Assembly (NCBI RefSeq): GCF_025399195.1 | Contig: NW_026252097.1 | Span: 1 to 64,000 of the forward strand | Origin: Umbelopsis ramanniana AG | Lineage: Eukaryota; Mucoromycota; Umbelopsidomycetes; Umbelopsidales; Umbelopsidaceae | DNA length: 64,000 nt | Direction: 5' to 3' | Shown here: one piece after another, positions 45,758 through 60,387 of the stretch | Position numbering within the stretch: the first letter of the stretch is position 1 | How the letters are laid out: every line of letters begins with the position of its first letter | Translations under genes and position numbers: made by a program | Notes under the pieces: model-generated | The model's database searches: none | Told to the model about the DNA's origin: nothing | Seen by the model: the letters and a program-made list of their open reading frames with translations, nothing else

Positions 45758-46474
45758 ACTTATTCCAACGGGAAGCAGAGACGTCAATAATACCAAGCAT
45801 ACTAAACAACTACCAATCGAAGAACGCAATAGGATAATATATTCCTGTCTGCATCTAGCACAAAATCAGAAACCTCATTCTATACACCTATGCTATAGTA
45901 CTATAATAAAATTTACTATACTGCATGCTCGCGTTGAAACGTAGTCCCTTTTGGTGTTCATCAGATCGCTCAGCGTTGGGTTGGTGTTGGAGCACACCTG
46001 TTACAAAATTGAAGTAGCAGAAGAACATTGTGTGCACTTCTGCAAAACAACGAAGGTGATCAAATAAATTATGACTGGAAGATCCCTGATGACGCATTCC
46101 CTTGACAATTTGGATTAAACCAATTGAATCTTTTACCGCTCACTTGTCTGTTGTAGTCGGACAAACAATCTTACTCCAAGATTAAATCATGACCATAGTC
46201 AGAAGTCCCCCTCACATGGAGCATTTCTTGTTCCCTATTACAAAATTAGATTTGTACTTGAGAGGAGCATCCAGCTTTTTTACTCTAATAAAGCAATGAC
46301 TTCAGAAAAAAATCTTCCACTGCAGTCCTACATTGACCGTTGAAACTGAGCTAGCTCCCAACCATGATTGAATATTGTCGATAACGTAATATCAATCTAC
46401 TTTTGACTCTCATATCCCTTTCCTGCCCTTCAGGGAGCCTTTAGGTGGCAGAAAACGGAGGTTCAGCTCATTTT
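45758..46474. other. intergenic within the peptide array
   Basis: The 3' flank of copy 2 (about 45930-46040: GTTGGAGCAC..., AAGTAGCAGA) resembles the 3' flank of copy 3 (about 47107-47150), so the duplicated unit includes downstream sequence. Confidence 0.45.
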
Positions 46475-46486
46475 CTATAAGAATGA
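46475..46486 (+). promoter_or_regulatory. TATA element and shared promoter block of peptide 3
   Basis: CTATAAGAATGA is identical to that of peptide 2, with GCAGAAAACGGAGGT upstream at about 46448-46462. Confidence 0.6.
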
Positions 46487-46532
46487 TATGAACTAGTATT
46501 TTTTGTGTAAGTCGTCTACTTCCATATCCATC

Positions 46533-46814
46533 ATGTACAAGTTATCTATTTTGGCAATCCTATTCACAGCTTCTGTGGCCCTTTCCTGCGACAAAGCTTG
46601 CAGTTTCGTTTCAGAGGCCAATGGCCAATGCACTTTTTCATGCGTATCGGCCTGTCATCAGCCCGCACCTCACCACAGAAATGCGTTCTTGAGCGGCCTT
46701 GCTCAGAAGGGTCATAACTGCAGAGCAAGCGGCATCACTTCCGTCACTTGCCCAGCGCAAGCTAGTCTAGGAAACTGCCGAGCTACAAGTTGGACTTGTG
46801 GTCGTGGCTGCTAA
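46533..46814 (+). CDS. secreted ten-cysteine peptide, copy 3
   Basis: 93 residues. The signal peptide MYKLSILAILFTASVALS is followed by SCDKAC. Ten cysteines are spaced C-x3-C-x9-C-x3-C-x3-C-x21-C-x9-C-x8-C-x6-C-x3-C, so only the short loops vary. The mature part is more basic and His-rich than copy 2. It has no intron and lies in the same orientation as the others. Expected to be extracellular; function unknown. Confidence 0.87.
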   Translation: MYKLSILAILFTASVALSCDKACSFVSEANGQCTFSCVSACHQPAPHHRNAFLSGLAQKGHNCRASGITSVTCPAQASLGNCRATSWTCGRGC

Positions 46815-47692
46815 AAATGGCTCCAGTTAGGAAAGCAAGGATACAAGTCACGCAAAGCCATCAAGCTAATGCATTAACCTAAGAAGACAATAGTTAATGA
46901 ATTTTTACGAAGAAATTGGGAACCTCTATCTCTACATCGATTCCGTTACAATTTATATAAAAACTTCGGTATAGATGCATCCAATGTTAAAGCTAGGATC
47001 ATACCAAATTTCAATCGTCCCAATGTCCTATATATTATAGTAAAATGGAGATATCGTATGCTATGATGTCTTGTGACCATAATGAACTTCTCAGTGTCTA
47101 CTAAGGGTTGGAGCATACGTGTTTACCATATGAGAGTAGCAGATAAACGATGTATACTGACGCAAAGTAATAATGGCCATCAGAAAGACATATATTGTAG
47201 AGTGGCATCACTTTGGAAATTGGGACTTTCCTCCAGACAAGGTCTTACACAAAGCTGTGCATCCGTGGAGCTTACGAAAGCTTAGCAAAATTTTACATAA
47301 ACAATTAGGCAGGTTTTTGATTTATGATGTTAGTTTCACGTATTTAGTTCCGCGGGGCTCTGTTTCTGAGTAAGTTGCAAGATTTTCGGTTAGGTAAGCA
47401 ACCATGATTATTTTCACAGTCAGCGTTTCTTGATAACAGGATGAACGAAAAACGGAAAGAGACCGGCCGTTTCATTAAAATTACTCAGTGTCAGCGCTTG
47501 TTTGTAGTGCGATAAATATAACCTAGAAAGCAAGAAGGATGTTCTCACAATAAGGAAATTGGGCCATGGACTGGAACAATTCTTGTAAAAGTGACAGCTC
47601 CGCATTTTCTAGAGCAGCGAATAAAGTTTCGGCCGTAGGTTTTTGGCTGGACAGCTGCGCTCTTCTCTTTCCACTTTTTTTTTTATTCTATC
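46815..47692. other. intergenic before the epimerase gene
   Basis: Holds the duplicated 3' flank of peptide 3 and the epimerase promoter. A plus frame from an ATG at 47173 (66 codons, rich in Lys, His and Trp) is unrecognised and probably not coding. Confidence 0.4.
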
Positions 47693-48974
<1,282 letters not shown>

Positions 48975-49470
48975 ACCACAAAAAGTTCCCAATTGTCCGT
49001 TATATCAATCTATTCTCCTCTAGATCAGTCTAGATTTCGTTTACGAATGTAGTTTTATCTCTTTTACTTCAACTGGCTTGTTTTCGTTGTTTAATGGGAT
49101 GGTGCTGTCCATGCTTTGCGTGTGTCGAAGTATGGTCGGAAAAGGGAAGGTGATGGAAAGGCCGTTTTCAGGGACAGTGTACCATGTACTTAAAGAAATA
49201 ACAATTTATCCGAACAGTATTGTTTGAATTATAATTCAAGATGATCCACCCACTCGGGTGATGATTTGCAAGCATGTATACTGGAGCAGTTTTCTTAGCA
49301 ACGCTTACACTGACAAGATTCATTAACGAAGTGGTCATCTCTGCTCGATATGGCACGTGATATGACTGCTTCTGCAATTTTTTGCTCTCTGTGTGAGATC
49401 CGATTTTTCCTAATTTTTTTTTTTTTGAAACAGTAGCTGGCTATTCGACATTACTACCCTTTCCTACGAA
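48975..49470. other. intergenic
   Basis: About 500 bp between co-directional genes; nothing else seen. Confidence 0.5.
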
Positions 49471-50932
49471 ATGGCAGACAACGAAGAACAAACGTCCGGG
49501 CTATTCACATGCATGGCATGTCAAGTGGCATTCAGATCCGGAGAGGGTCAAAGAAACCATTACCGATCCGATTGGCATAGATACAATCTTAAGCGCAAGG
49601 TAGCCGACCTCCCCCCTATCACCCTCGCTCAATTCGATCAGAAACTTCAAGGTACCTCGGCTGAACTGACCTTCTGATGCCCACCGTATTGACAGTGAAA
49701 CTAACATCTTGATTGGCAGTAAATCAGACTAAGACTGATGAAAAGAAAGCCGAGCAAGAAGCTTTCTCAGGAGAATGTGAAGCTTGCAGGTTAGTAATAG
49801 GGATTGTCGATTGACGTATGGAACGAATTACTTATCAAGACATGGGCAGAAAAACTTTTGGTACTCAGGGTTCGTTCAACAGCCACATTCAATCCAAAAA
49901 ACATAAGGAAGCTGTCGCCAAAGCCGCATCTCGCCCACAAAAGACCGTCAAGGAAACTGATGATGAGAAGGCTGCCACTACAGTTAACCTTGTTGTGGAT
50001 GAAAACATGTCCGATGGCGAAGTCAACGAAATTATCGACAAACGGATATCCGAGGCTGTTCGACTTGCCGAAACTGATTGTTTGTTCTGTACACACAAAT
50101 CAGACACCTTCGAAGATACTATGGCCCATATGACCAAAGTCCATAGCTTTTTCATTCCTGATATCGAGTATCTCTCAGATTTGCGAGGTCTGATCAAGTA
50201 CCTCGGTGAGAAGATCAGTGTTGGTAATGTTTGCTTGTACTGTAACGGAAAGGGCCGTGCTATCCGATCACTAGAAGCTGTTAGAGCTCACATGGTAAGT
50301 GAAGAGATGACTTTCGGATACATCGTTAGGCCGCATACTAATACTCTTTGTTCTTCAAGTTGGATAAAGGTCATTGTAAGATTGCATATGAATCTGATGA
50401 GGATGCCATGGAAGTGGTGGACTTTTACGATTTCTCGTCATCCTACCCTCAAGGCTACGATCCTGAGAACCCTGATGTTGATGCTGAATTGGCTCAGCTC
50501 ACTAATGACATTCAACTTAACGAAGATGAAATGGAATTGATATTACCCAGTGGTGCAAGAATTGGACATCGCAGCTTGCAGCGATACTACAAGCAATCCT
50601 TCAAGCCTGATGATGTAAGTGCTAGCTAACCCGTGGCTTTGTAGCAAGCATACCATACATTATACTCACACATGTTTTCCCCTCTTTTTTTTCAGTCTCG
50701 CGACTCTGTCTTGATTAACAAGCTAATTACACAATACACTGATGACTTCGGCTACGAGTCTCTCCGATCCAACACCGGTCGTCATGCACAGTATATGGTC
50801 ACTGATGGTCGCAACGGTGCTCCCACCAAGAGGGATGCCTTTGCTGAAATCAGACATCGTGAGGATTTCAAGATGAAGACCGGCATGCAAGCCAACAACC
50901 AAAAGCATTTCCGTCTCCAGATTCTACAGTAA
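49471..50932 (+). CDS. REI1: 60S ribosome biogenesis factor REI1 (ZNF622)
   Basis: Five exons (49471-49651, 49720-49789, 49850-50294, 50360-50614, 50696-50932) give 395 residues. Four C2H2-type fingers are visible: FTCMACQVAFRSGEGQRNHY, CEACRKTFGTQGSFNSH, CLFCTHKSDTFEDTMAH and CLYCNGKG with its distal His. Introns 2 and 3 cut within finger regions. FIPDIEYLSDLRGLIKYLGE and LPSGARIGHRSLQRYYKQ are conserved Rei1 blocks. It acts in the cytoplasm on the late pre-60S subunit, probing the exit tunnel and helping release Arx1. The adjacent TGS1 gene is convergent, so two ribosome or RNP maturation genes share a 3' region. Confidence 0.95.
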
Positions 50933-51247
50933 ACTCCTTGTCATTCGTTCCTTGCTCTTTCCTCAATTACTGTTTTGCATACCATTATTCTTCCTTGTAC
51001 ATTATCATCAGACCACTTCAATGCTTTGATCATCACGATCATGCTATTAGCCATGCAGTTTACTTTACAAATAGAAGATACTGGATTACTCCATAAAAAG
51101 AAATGAAAAACTGAATTAGTTCCAAATGTGTGTGTGTGTGTGTAGGGGGAATGTGAGTTAAAGGATGTGAAAGTGTTATGCCAAATGTTTACAGTCGGGT
51201 TTTCATGTAATGATTCTGAGGGTGGTCCATTTCTATGGTTGGTATGA
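50933..51247. other. convergent 3' spacer with a TG microsatellite
   Basis: 315 bp between REI1 and TGS1. A (TG)n run lies at 51127-51143. Confidence 0.55.
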
Positions 51248-52826
<1,579 letters not shown>

Positions 52827-53372
52827 TTGTATAATGAAGTCGATTATACCCTACATCATATCAGTAAAAAATGCATGGAGGTTTCCAAACAGTCCTACTT
52901 TCCAAAAGTACAAAAGACTACTACTATCTCCATACGTCCTCATTCCCTTCCTCTACATAGTCCTGCGTATCAAAAGCAGTGACCTATCTTGAACGTTTAA
53001 CTAAAAAGCCCTCTCATCACTTTATTCATCAAATGACCAGTACAATAATTCATTTCTCACAGGTTATCGATTGCTCTGTTTTGAAGAAATTGGTAAAATG
53101 CAGACGGACATAGGATTCCTTCTTACCGTTGCGAGGACATTCCTCCAAAGGGAAGCCGTATGTCCTTACGGAAACCCATCCGGTGGACCCTGGCGTCATT
53201 CTCTGACTCTTTGTAAACAATGGCTGACCTTGGATCGAAAAAATAAGTCCAAAACGAGCGAGTCATTTGTGTGAATTCGGCAGCAAAAAGCCCTAGCGAT
53301 TTTTTGGCCGCCCCCCAGCGCTATAAATATCCGAAATTTGACCCACTGGAACTTTTTGGTTTTTACTTCTTT
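52827..53372. other. divergent intergenic region
   Basis: About 550 bp. TATA-like CTATAAATATC lies at about 53322 before the secreted protein gene. Confidence 0.45.
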
Positions 53373-53933
53373 ATGCACATACTACTTCCTCTCCTCGTTA
53401 CCTTGTTCTCTAGTTTTACGGCTGTATATGCCTGTGGATGCTATGGTCCATGTAGTCTGCCGCCAACGCTTCCATGTCAAGGAGCTCCAGGAACAGTCAA
53501 CGTAACAGCTTGTGTCTGCGACTGCTGTCCAGCGTGTAATAGGTATGGCTGAGTGATTCGAAATAGTGTAAGAAGGAAGGGCATGGCTAACCTTTTGGCT
53601 GTCAGCTGTGATCAATTATTTGCAGGATGTCATAGTGACAAGTGGCAAAACGATCTTATCCTATCGCCACCACCGCCAAGCGTCCTCACTTTAGGGACTT
53701 CCATCACATCGGACCTACTCCGGGCAAATTCTGGGAATTTAAATTACTTCATAGGAGCATGTATACAGCCAGCTCTTCCCGTTGGATTGAACCTGGCTCT
53801 TAACACCACTGCTGGATTTGTGGCTCTAGAAGGAACACCAACCACATCTTCTCCCCTCACTGAGTACACAATCATAGCCAAGGGGGGTGTAAATTACATT
53901 GGCAGAATGACAGTCCAGTTTTCCGTTACCTGA
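53373..53933 (+). CDS. secreted Cys-cluster protein with He_PIG-like domain
   Basis: Two exons (53373-53542, 53636-53933) give 155 residues. A signal peptide (MHILLPLLVTLFSSFTAVYA) precedes a dense cluster of nine cysteines within about 35 residues (CGCYGPC...CVCDCCPAC). Exon 2 holds a putative Ig-like (He_PIG) domain: PALPVGLNLALNTTAGFVAL then EGTPTTSSPLTEYTIIAKGG, the usual P-x-G-L...G-x-x-x-G-T-P pattern. I used the CATAG acceptor because the nearer TTTGCAG does not keep frame. The cysteine cluster has no match I know. A cell-wall or extracellular adhesion role is possible, inferred only from the domain. Confidence 0.72.
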
Positions 53934-54212
53934 GGAGTCAAAAAAATCATCACACATGCTCATTTTTTCTTTGTTTTCATACTGAACTCATTTTTTTTTA
54001 TAGTGCTTATTTAGCCATTTTTTTCGCTCATGCATGAAGTAGCTCACGAAGTTTCCTTGGTATTGCAACGCAACGGCGCTTAACTCGCTCTTTGGAAATC
54101 CAAGTTATGGACTTTATTCATAAAGTTTTGCCAGAGAGAGTAATGTGCCTTCTGATATTGAAGGAATAAATAAAAGAAACTTGCTATACCATCGTAATTT
54201 CACATTATTCTA

Positions 54213-55523
54213 TTATATGGCAGCAATTTGAACTGAAGGAGGGACCTCCTGTTGGAATACAACGTAGTTGTTCTTGAGAAAAGTGTCACCCAAAATACCA
54301 ACGCTGTTACTTCCGCTATATGCGAATGCGGCCATGCACTTATTTCTCCCTATCTGTTCGAAGATTAGGTCTGCAGCTGGGACAATGTAATCGTTTCCTC
54401 CAATATTGAGTTTAAGATCATGCAAATCGGCAACATTACAGGAAATAGTGTAAGTTCCATCCTCATTATCAATAGCGTTCAAAGCTTTGGCAACCTGGCT
54501 AGCTTGAAGATCAGGTAACATCAACAGAGTAGATCCAGTGTCGATAATACCGGAGAAATGACTGATGGTTGAACTTCCAACGGAGCCTGAGCCAACTGCA
54601 ACAGTCCAGAATCCACGCGAGTTATCAACTGGGACGGTAGCAAGAGTGCCTCTGAACTTGGAATGATTGATTCCGCCAAAGAGGTACTCGCCACCGCCGC
54701 CATTGGAACCCTTGCCAAGGAAGACACTGAAGATAGGTTCAGAGATCAAACCTTGAGAAATCATATTGTCCACTGGGGTCTTAACGCCGGAAACGGTTAC
54801 TATTTTGTTAAAACCAAGACCCAAAATTCCGTCACTGGGATCGGTGATAAACCCAGAGGAAATCTTATTCGCCATCTCAATAGTTTGGTTTTTGATAGTT
54901 AATCCTCCAATAGTGACATCGTCGGTGCCACATATACCAGAAGACGAAGTACCATCGCCATAAGTGATATGCCATGGACGACCATCCTTATGATAAGTCG
55001 AAGACTTGTTGGAGTCGTATCTGGACTTTCTAATACAGCGAGCACATAGAGTACTTGCTAATAGAATGAACGATCCGTGTATGTGTGATGGACAAGTTAA
55101 AAACTTAAAAGTTATTATGCTATGAAGATTTAGAAACCAAGACGTACCAAACCAAAGATCAGAAGAGCCTGTATCAAAGTCCAACTTAACGGTTTGACCT
55201 GGAGTACCGATGGTGATTTCACCATAATACAATAGATCGTTTTCATAATCAGTCAGGTTCACAGTACCCGTGCTTGCAAGATTGTTACGAAAAGAATCGG
55301 ATTGAAACATCTTGTATTTATTCATGGCTTTCAAGGCTGCAGCTCTGGCATTTCTCTTAAAATGAGGATTGGTTTTGAGTGGAACCCTCAAAAGTGCTTT
55401 AGCCGGTGCGGTTTGTGTAGCCGAAGACGGATGCAGAGCAAAGTCGGCAGCATGAGGGACAAGGCGAGCATCGACAGCAGCAAGAGAAGCTACAATCACG
55501 GCAACACAGAGAGTGATCTTCAT
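54213..55523 (-). CDS. secreted pepsin-like aspartic protease (A1, rhizopuspepsin type)
   Basis: Two exons (55148-55523, 54213-55057) give 406 residues. A signal peptide (about 19 residues) and a basic propeptide of about 75 residues are followed by the mature enzyme, starting near GTVNLTDYENDLLYYGEI. Catalytic motifs are DFDTGSSDLWF and GIIDTGSTLLMLP. The flap tyrosine lies in HITYGDGTSSSG, and ILGDTFLKNNYVVF closes the family pattern. The intron follows the first active site directly. It should be secreted and active at acid pH after removal of the propeptide. TATAAAAG is on the minus strand at 55594-55601. Confidence 0.95.
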   Translation of the reverse strand: MKITLCVAVIVASLAAVDARLVPHAADFALHPSSATQTAPAKALLRVPLKTNPHFKRNARAAALKAMNKYKMFQSDSFRNNLASTGTVNLTDYENDLLYYGEITIGTPGQTVKLDFDTGSSDLWFGTSWFLNLHSIITFKFLTCPSHIHGSFILLASTLCARCIRKSRYDSNKSSTYHKDGRPWHITYGDGTSSSGICGTDDVTIGGLTIKNQTIEMANKISSGFITDPSDGILGLGFNKIVTVSGVKTPVDNMISQGLISEPIFSVFLGKGSNGGGGEYLFGGINHSKFRGTLATVPVDNSRGFWTVAVGSGSVGSSTISHFSGIIDTGSTLLMLPDLQASQVAKALNAIDNEDGTYTISCNVADLHDLKLNIGGNDYIVPAADLIFEQIGRNKCMAAFAYSGSNSVGILGDTFLKNNYVVFQQEVPPSVQIAAI

Positions 55524-55593
55524 ATTGAAGGTAATAGGAAAGTAAAACAAACGTGGAGAATATCAGTCATGGACTCTACCGAGCATTGGCTCG

Positions 55594-55601
55594 CTTTTAT
55601 A
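55594..55601 (-). promoter_or_regulatory. TATA box of the aspartic protease
   Basis: TATAAAAG on the minus strand, about 71-78 bp before the ATG at 55523. Confidence 0.5.
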
Positions 55602-56709
55602 TTGTTTCCGGCTGATCTGAAAGTTCTTTAAATCGCAGAAGGATTTGCCCGTTACTATTTATCTTATTGCCATATTGGTGTCTTCTTTGCTCGTTTATGA
55701 TCCCGCGTTACATGTTATTTTGTATCATCCTGTCTCTACATGTCAGTGTATTTTAATATTGCATTCGTGATGACGGTACATGTACAAACAAATGTAGTGT
55801 TTCTCCGTTTCTCATTGCCGTGCAAATCAGTGACAATATTCTCCATCTTATCATCTAGTCAAACGCATTTTTTCTTCTTTACTTTTAAGTACAGCGTTGG
55901 TGGGCAATAGATGGACGGCATAATTAATACAGCAATTTAAATATCATAGAGAAAGTCAAAAAAGAATTATGTCAGTTCATCTCCTTACTAGGAAGTTAGC
56001 AATTTCATTAACTTCCAACCAGTGATGACATTGCAGCTTGATAGATAACACAAGGAACGATCAATATTAGTGTTCAACATCTTATTATAAAGTCATCTCG
56101 GATTGCATTCCTCATTAGCTTAGGATGGCTTCATTGTAGATATTGAGTGATGACCGAAACCCACCCGCTATATCTCAATTTCAGTGCAATCCTTTCTCGG
56201 AAAGACCCTGCTGAAACGTGGTTTTTTACTACGATAACATACTTCTTTTTCCACTCGTAGCATTGAGTAGGCGGTAGAAAAAGCCATTCTGGCATTAAAA
56301 TCCTAATAGTAAAACTAATTGCCTTGAGATCGAGCGGAATAAAGGCAAGTGTTTTCTAATATGAACAAGTTTACACCCAAGAAAGCAAAATAATGAAGCT
56401 TTCTGTCACTTAAGACTCTGCTGGCGTTTGCGAATTTAAGCTTATACATAGACAACAGGATGGCGACGGAGCTCCGTAGCGAGCTTGTGAGCAGGTAGGT
56501 GCATGGAAGACCGAGTGTCGAAGGCGGAGAGAGCGCACTTCAACACCTCACATTCCTTAAAATCATCAAACACACTTAATAAGGTAATGGACACTCTTCA
56601 AATGCTGCCCACCACTTCATTCCTTCCATTATACCATGCAAATAGTGAGTTTAATAAATCGAAAGCAGTGCAAAGATGAATGATCATAGCTTTGGGATCT
56701 AGAGTATGC
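55602..56709. other. intergenic with a GC-rich patch
   Basis: About 1.1 kb without a gene. A GC-rich stretch at 56458-56540 contains the perfect 12-bp palindrome ACGGAGCTCCGT (56466-56477) and stands out from its AT-rich surroundings. Confidence 0.45.
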
Positions 56710-59700
56710 TTATACAGTTACATTTACAAATTTTCGCTTCTTTTCTTGCCCATCCTGAGACGCTGGACCTTCCTCGTCTTGGAACTCCGTCATATGTCTG
56801 GATTTATAATCCCGCTGCATGTAGGTCAATGCCGCTCGATTGTATCCCATGGTATCTTTGTGCTTCTGGAGCTGTGATCGCAAGTTGAAACGAATGGAGT
56901 CGAGCATAGGGCGCATCATGCGATTTGCCACGATTTGATGGTGGTGCGTTTTAAGAAGGGTAAACAAGATACGGCAAACCAATACAATGTTCCAGTCCTG
57001 ACAGAAAAATTGGGTCAGTCATTCATACTACAGCCAATGTGTCTGCATCTATGCACTGAGAGGATGGCTTACCTTCTTGGCCCATTGATCAAGATAGTTA
57101 ATAAGAGAAAGTACTTGACTGAAGGGCAGAACCAAAAGGGCTTCTTCAAGGTCATTAGCTCGGACCTTCTCCACCACAGTCAAGACATATTTATCGGCAG
57201 GCAAATCTCCCATAGCTATGAGGATTGGGTTTCGTTGAGGTAAGACAGCTGGTAAATTTCGACTCTTGGCCTAAACATAGATTTAATACATGCACAGCTT
57301 TACGTAAAATCATTTTCTTTTCCATTTGTCAACATACCTGTTCATATGCTCGCAGGGCAAGTTGATCTTCATCAGCAAGCTCCAATGCTTCTATTATTTT
57401 CTCGCCAGCTTTCAAAGTCTCCATAGTTTGTTTTCCAGCGGATTCTAGCTCATTCTCATCACCGTTGAGGTCAGTCTTTTCCATCTGTCCAGCAAGAGTA
57501 GACTCGTAAAGCTCTTCCAATTCCTTTTCTCGTTCTTCCTCCAAGAAAAGCTGCTCTTCAGTTCGCTCCCATACTCTGAGGGACCGATCGTGGGATCCAG
57601 ATATCACGAAAGTACCGTGCTTTGAGATGGCCATAGACCAAACTTCACCATGATGTCCTTCGAGCTTCATGATGTTTTCAAACTTGTCTCCATCCCAATA
57701 CTTGACAGTCTTGTCTTTACTGGCGGTAAAGAAGTAATGGGTTCCCCACACAAACTGAACAGCCATAATACTTTCTGAATGAGCAAAGATAGACTTGTGG
57801 CAATCACCGAAATCCAAACCCCAAAGCTTAACGTTCTTGTCCGCTGAACATGTGGCAATGAGAGTACTGTCAGACGAAATGTCCATGGACAGAACAGGAA
57901 GCTATAACGAATCGTGAGTAATGGCGAAAATTTAAATTCAAGCGATTTTTCAACGCAGATTCTGTTTAGTACCTTGTGTCCGTATAAAGACAAGAAGAAT
58001 TTAAGAGTGTCATGATAAAAGACCTTGACGGTTGTATCCAACAATGAAACAGCAACGAGATTTTGATCGGGACTGTATTTGACACACAGAACTTCATCAG
58101 ACATCTTGAGAGTTCGCATATGAGCCAACGTCAATCGTTTGGGGCGAGCCTAAAACATCCCAAAGAAAGTATATTTAGTATACGCAATAAAAATTTTGCG
58201 CAAGTCAATTCAGTCCAACTCAGACTTACCTGAGCATTGCCTCCAGGAGTGTTGTCTTCTACCATATCAAAATCCCAAAACTTAACATCCTTGTCAGCAC
58301 TTCCAGTAACAAGACCGCGCTTATCTGGGCGAACTTGAAGTGAATAGACAGCGCCATCGTGCGCCTTGATGGATTCTATGATTGCGGACGATGCAAGGTC
58401 AAATAGTTCTAATTCACCAGTCTTGGTTCCAACAATGATCTATCGGTACGATAGCTGGTCAATGTCTGAGAGATGTGGTCAAGCGAGCGCAATTTTCCAT
58501 GGTAATACTTACATGACGGTTTCCAGGTAGGAAAGCGCAACAAAGTGCAAACCCACACTCCAAAGTACGAATGCAAGATGCAGTTTTGACGTTCCAAACC
58601 TTCAACATATCTATAAAATTGAGATAATTTTAAAACCACTTGATTCCATTTTTCCCGTTTAATTCAAGTTTGGCATATTAAGACTTACTGTTTGATGCAG
58701 ATGCCAAAAGTTCGTCATCTGAACTGAGGGCCAAGGTTCGGATATCTCCTCGATGACCTTGAAGATCAAGTGAATGCATGCGAACTGGCTCTGGTTGATC
58801 CTCGTTGGCGGTCTTCTTCACAGGGAGAGGTGCAGAATAGACATCGATGGTATTGTTGATCAAAGAAGTGAGCATTTGAATTGAACCAGCCTTCTTGACA
58901 TCTGTGACAGGTGCAAAGTCGAAGCTGCGAACCTTGACGGGTGTTCGAACAATAACATGAGGTGTGAATTCGTCTTCAACCTGAATCTCGTCACTTTCTT
59001 CAACCTCCTTTCCTTTCTCCTTTTGACGTCGCTTTCGTCTCTGCATCTTTTTCCGGATTTCATCGTGATCTCGTACCCGGTACAGTTCAACAGACTTGTC
59101 AGCCGCTTGCACACCAATGTATTCTTGTGACGGATGGAATTGGACAGTGATGACCCTGTCTCTAGAGCTTCGGGGAAGGTGTCCGTAGAGGTTGATGGCT
59201 TTCTTGAGAGCGGGAGCTTGGTTTTCTACTCCTTCCATCGCATCTTCTTGCTGAGGTTGTTGCTCTTCAGCTTCCAGTTCTTCAAGCGATTGTGTCAACA
59301 CTGACCAATCAAGTTTCCAAACTTTCAAAGGTTGTTCACTACTTCCCGAGATGATGATGTCTTTCTTTCCATTGATGGCAAATGACCAAACTTCAGTTCG
59401 ATGTCCTACTACGGTTTCACGGCAATGCTGAGTCGACAAATCCCATAATTTGAGCAAAGTATCCTTGGACGATGAAAGCACAAATCCAGCTCGGGAAACA
59501 CCGGTTACAGCATTGTCAGCATCCATATCAGCATCTTCAGCGGTGTTGATTTCGACATTGGGTCGTTCGATGAATGCTACTTGAGTGACCTGATCTTTGT
59601 GACCCTTCAGTCTGTATTGACCAACTTCAGCAACAACATCCCACATAATGATGTCTGTATCTTTGGATCCTGAGACGAGTCTAGTACCATCAGCGTCGAA

Positions 59701-60101
59701 TGAAAGTGCAGTGACAGCACCTTTATGACCATTCAAAGTGACGTTGGATGTTGATGATTTGATATTCCAAATTCTGATGTTTCCGTCTTCGTATCTAATA
59801 TCATCCAAGGGAGTTATTAGTGTTATGTGAAAGTGCAAGCAGCCAATTGATTCGTTATACCGTACCCTACTGCATAGTCAACGTTATTTGGGCTTCTCGC
59901 AATGCTGGTGACTTCAGCCTTATTGCCGGATTCTTTCCATTTGCCGATCTGAGTACCTTTCTTAATGTCCCAGACAACGACTTCTTCGAGAGCAGGTGCA
60001 ATAGCCAATTTCCCTTCGTGATCGTAAATAATGTTGGACTGGCTGGAGGCAATCACGCCAAATGTTTGCGCTGGCTCATAACGTAAGTACGCTTTAACCA
60101 T
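56710..60101 (-). CDS. UTP12: U3 processome WD40 protein UTP12 (DIP2/WDR3)
   Basis: Eight exons (59866-60101, 58689-59794, 58513-58610, 58230-58439, 57973-58149, 57338-57901, 57073-57270, 56710-56997) give 958 residues, close to yeast Dip2. [19 protein letters not shown] is the conserved start. Two seven-bladed WD40 propellers follow (for example [51 protein letters not shown]), separated by an acidic/basic loop ([16 protein letters not shown]). The C-terminal Utp12 domain begins after the glutamate-rich helix and contains [19 protein letters not shown]. It belongs to the UTP-B complex that assembles early on 35S pre-rRNA in the nucleolus. All eight junctions keep frame, which confirms the model. 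Confidence 0.96.
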
Positions 60102-60289
60102 TTCGCTTTAATGTCGGGATTAACAACTACTAGAGACGGGCTATCGAGCTCTTCACAAAAAAAAAATTGATGGCAAGAGTCTCCCAAAAAATTGTGACTT
60201 TTGGCTGTGACTGCTATTCACTGTGGCGGCGAATGTCAGCCACACCTTTTGCCTAGAGGATGATTTGAACGACATTTGCGCCCGGATTT
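60102..60289. other. short spacer before the cassette array
   Basis: Separates the UTP12 start from the first cassette; nothing else seen. Confidence 0.4.
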
Positions 60290-60387
60290 TTTTTTATTTA
60301 AACTTTGGGCTCCAAAGGTAGGTTTAAACTCGTTTCAAGTAAAGCTTTTGAAAAGTACGACCGTTATTTAAGAATGCCGCCTCCTCT

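Noticed and set aside
51127-51143. TG microsatellite as a functional element
   Set aside because: A common simple repeat in a 3' spacer; nothing suggests function.
53553-53635. Separate gene starting at 53553
   Set aside because: This part is intronic; joining 53542 to 53636 keeps the frame of one secreted protein.
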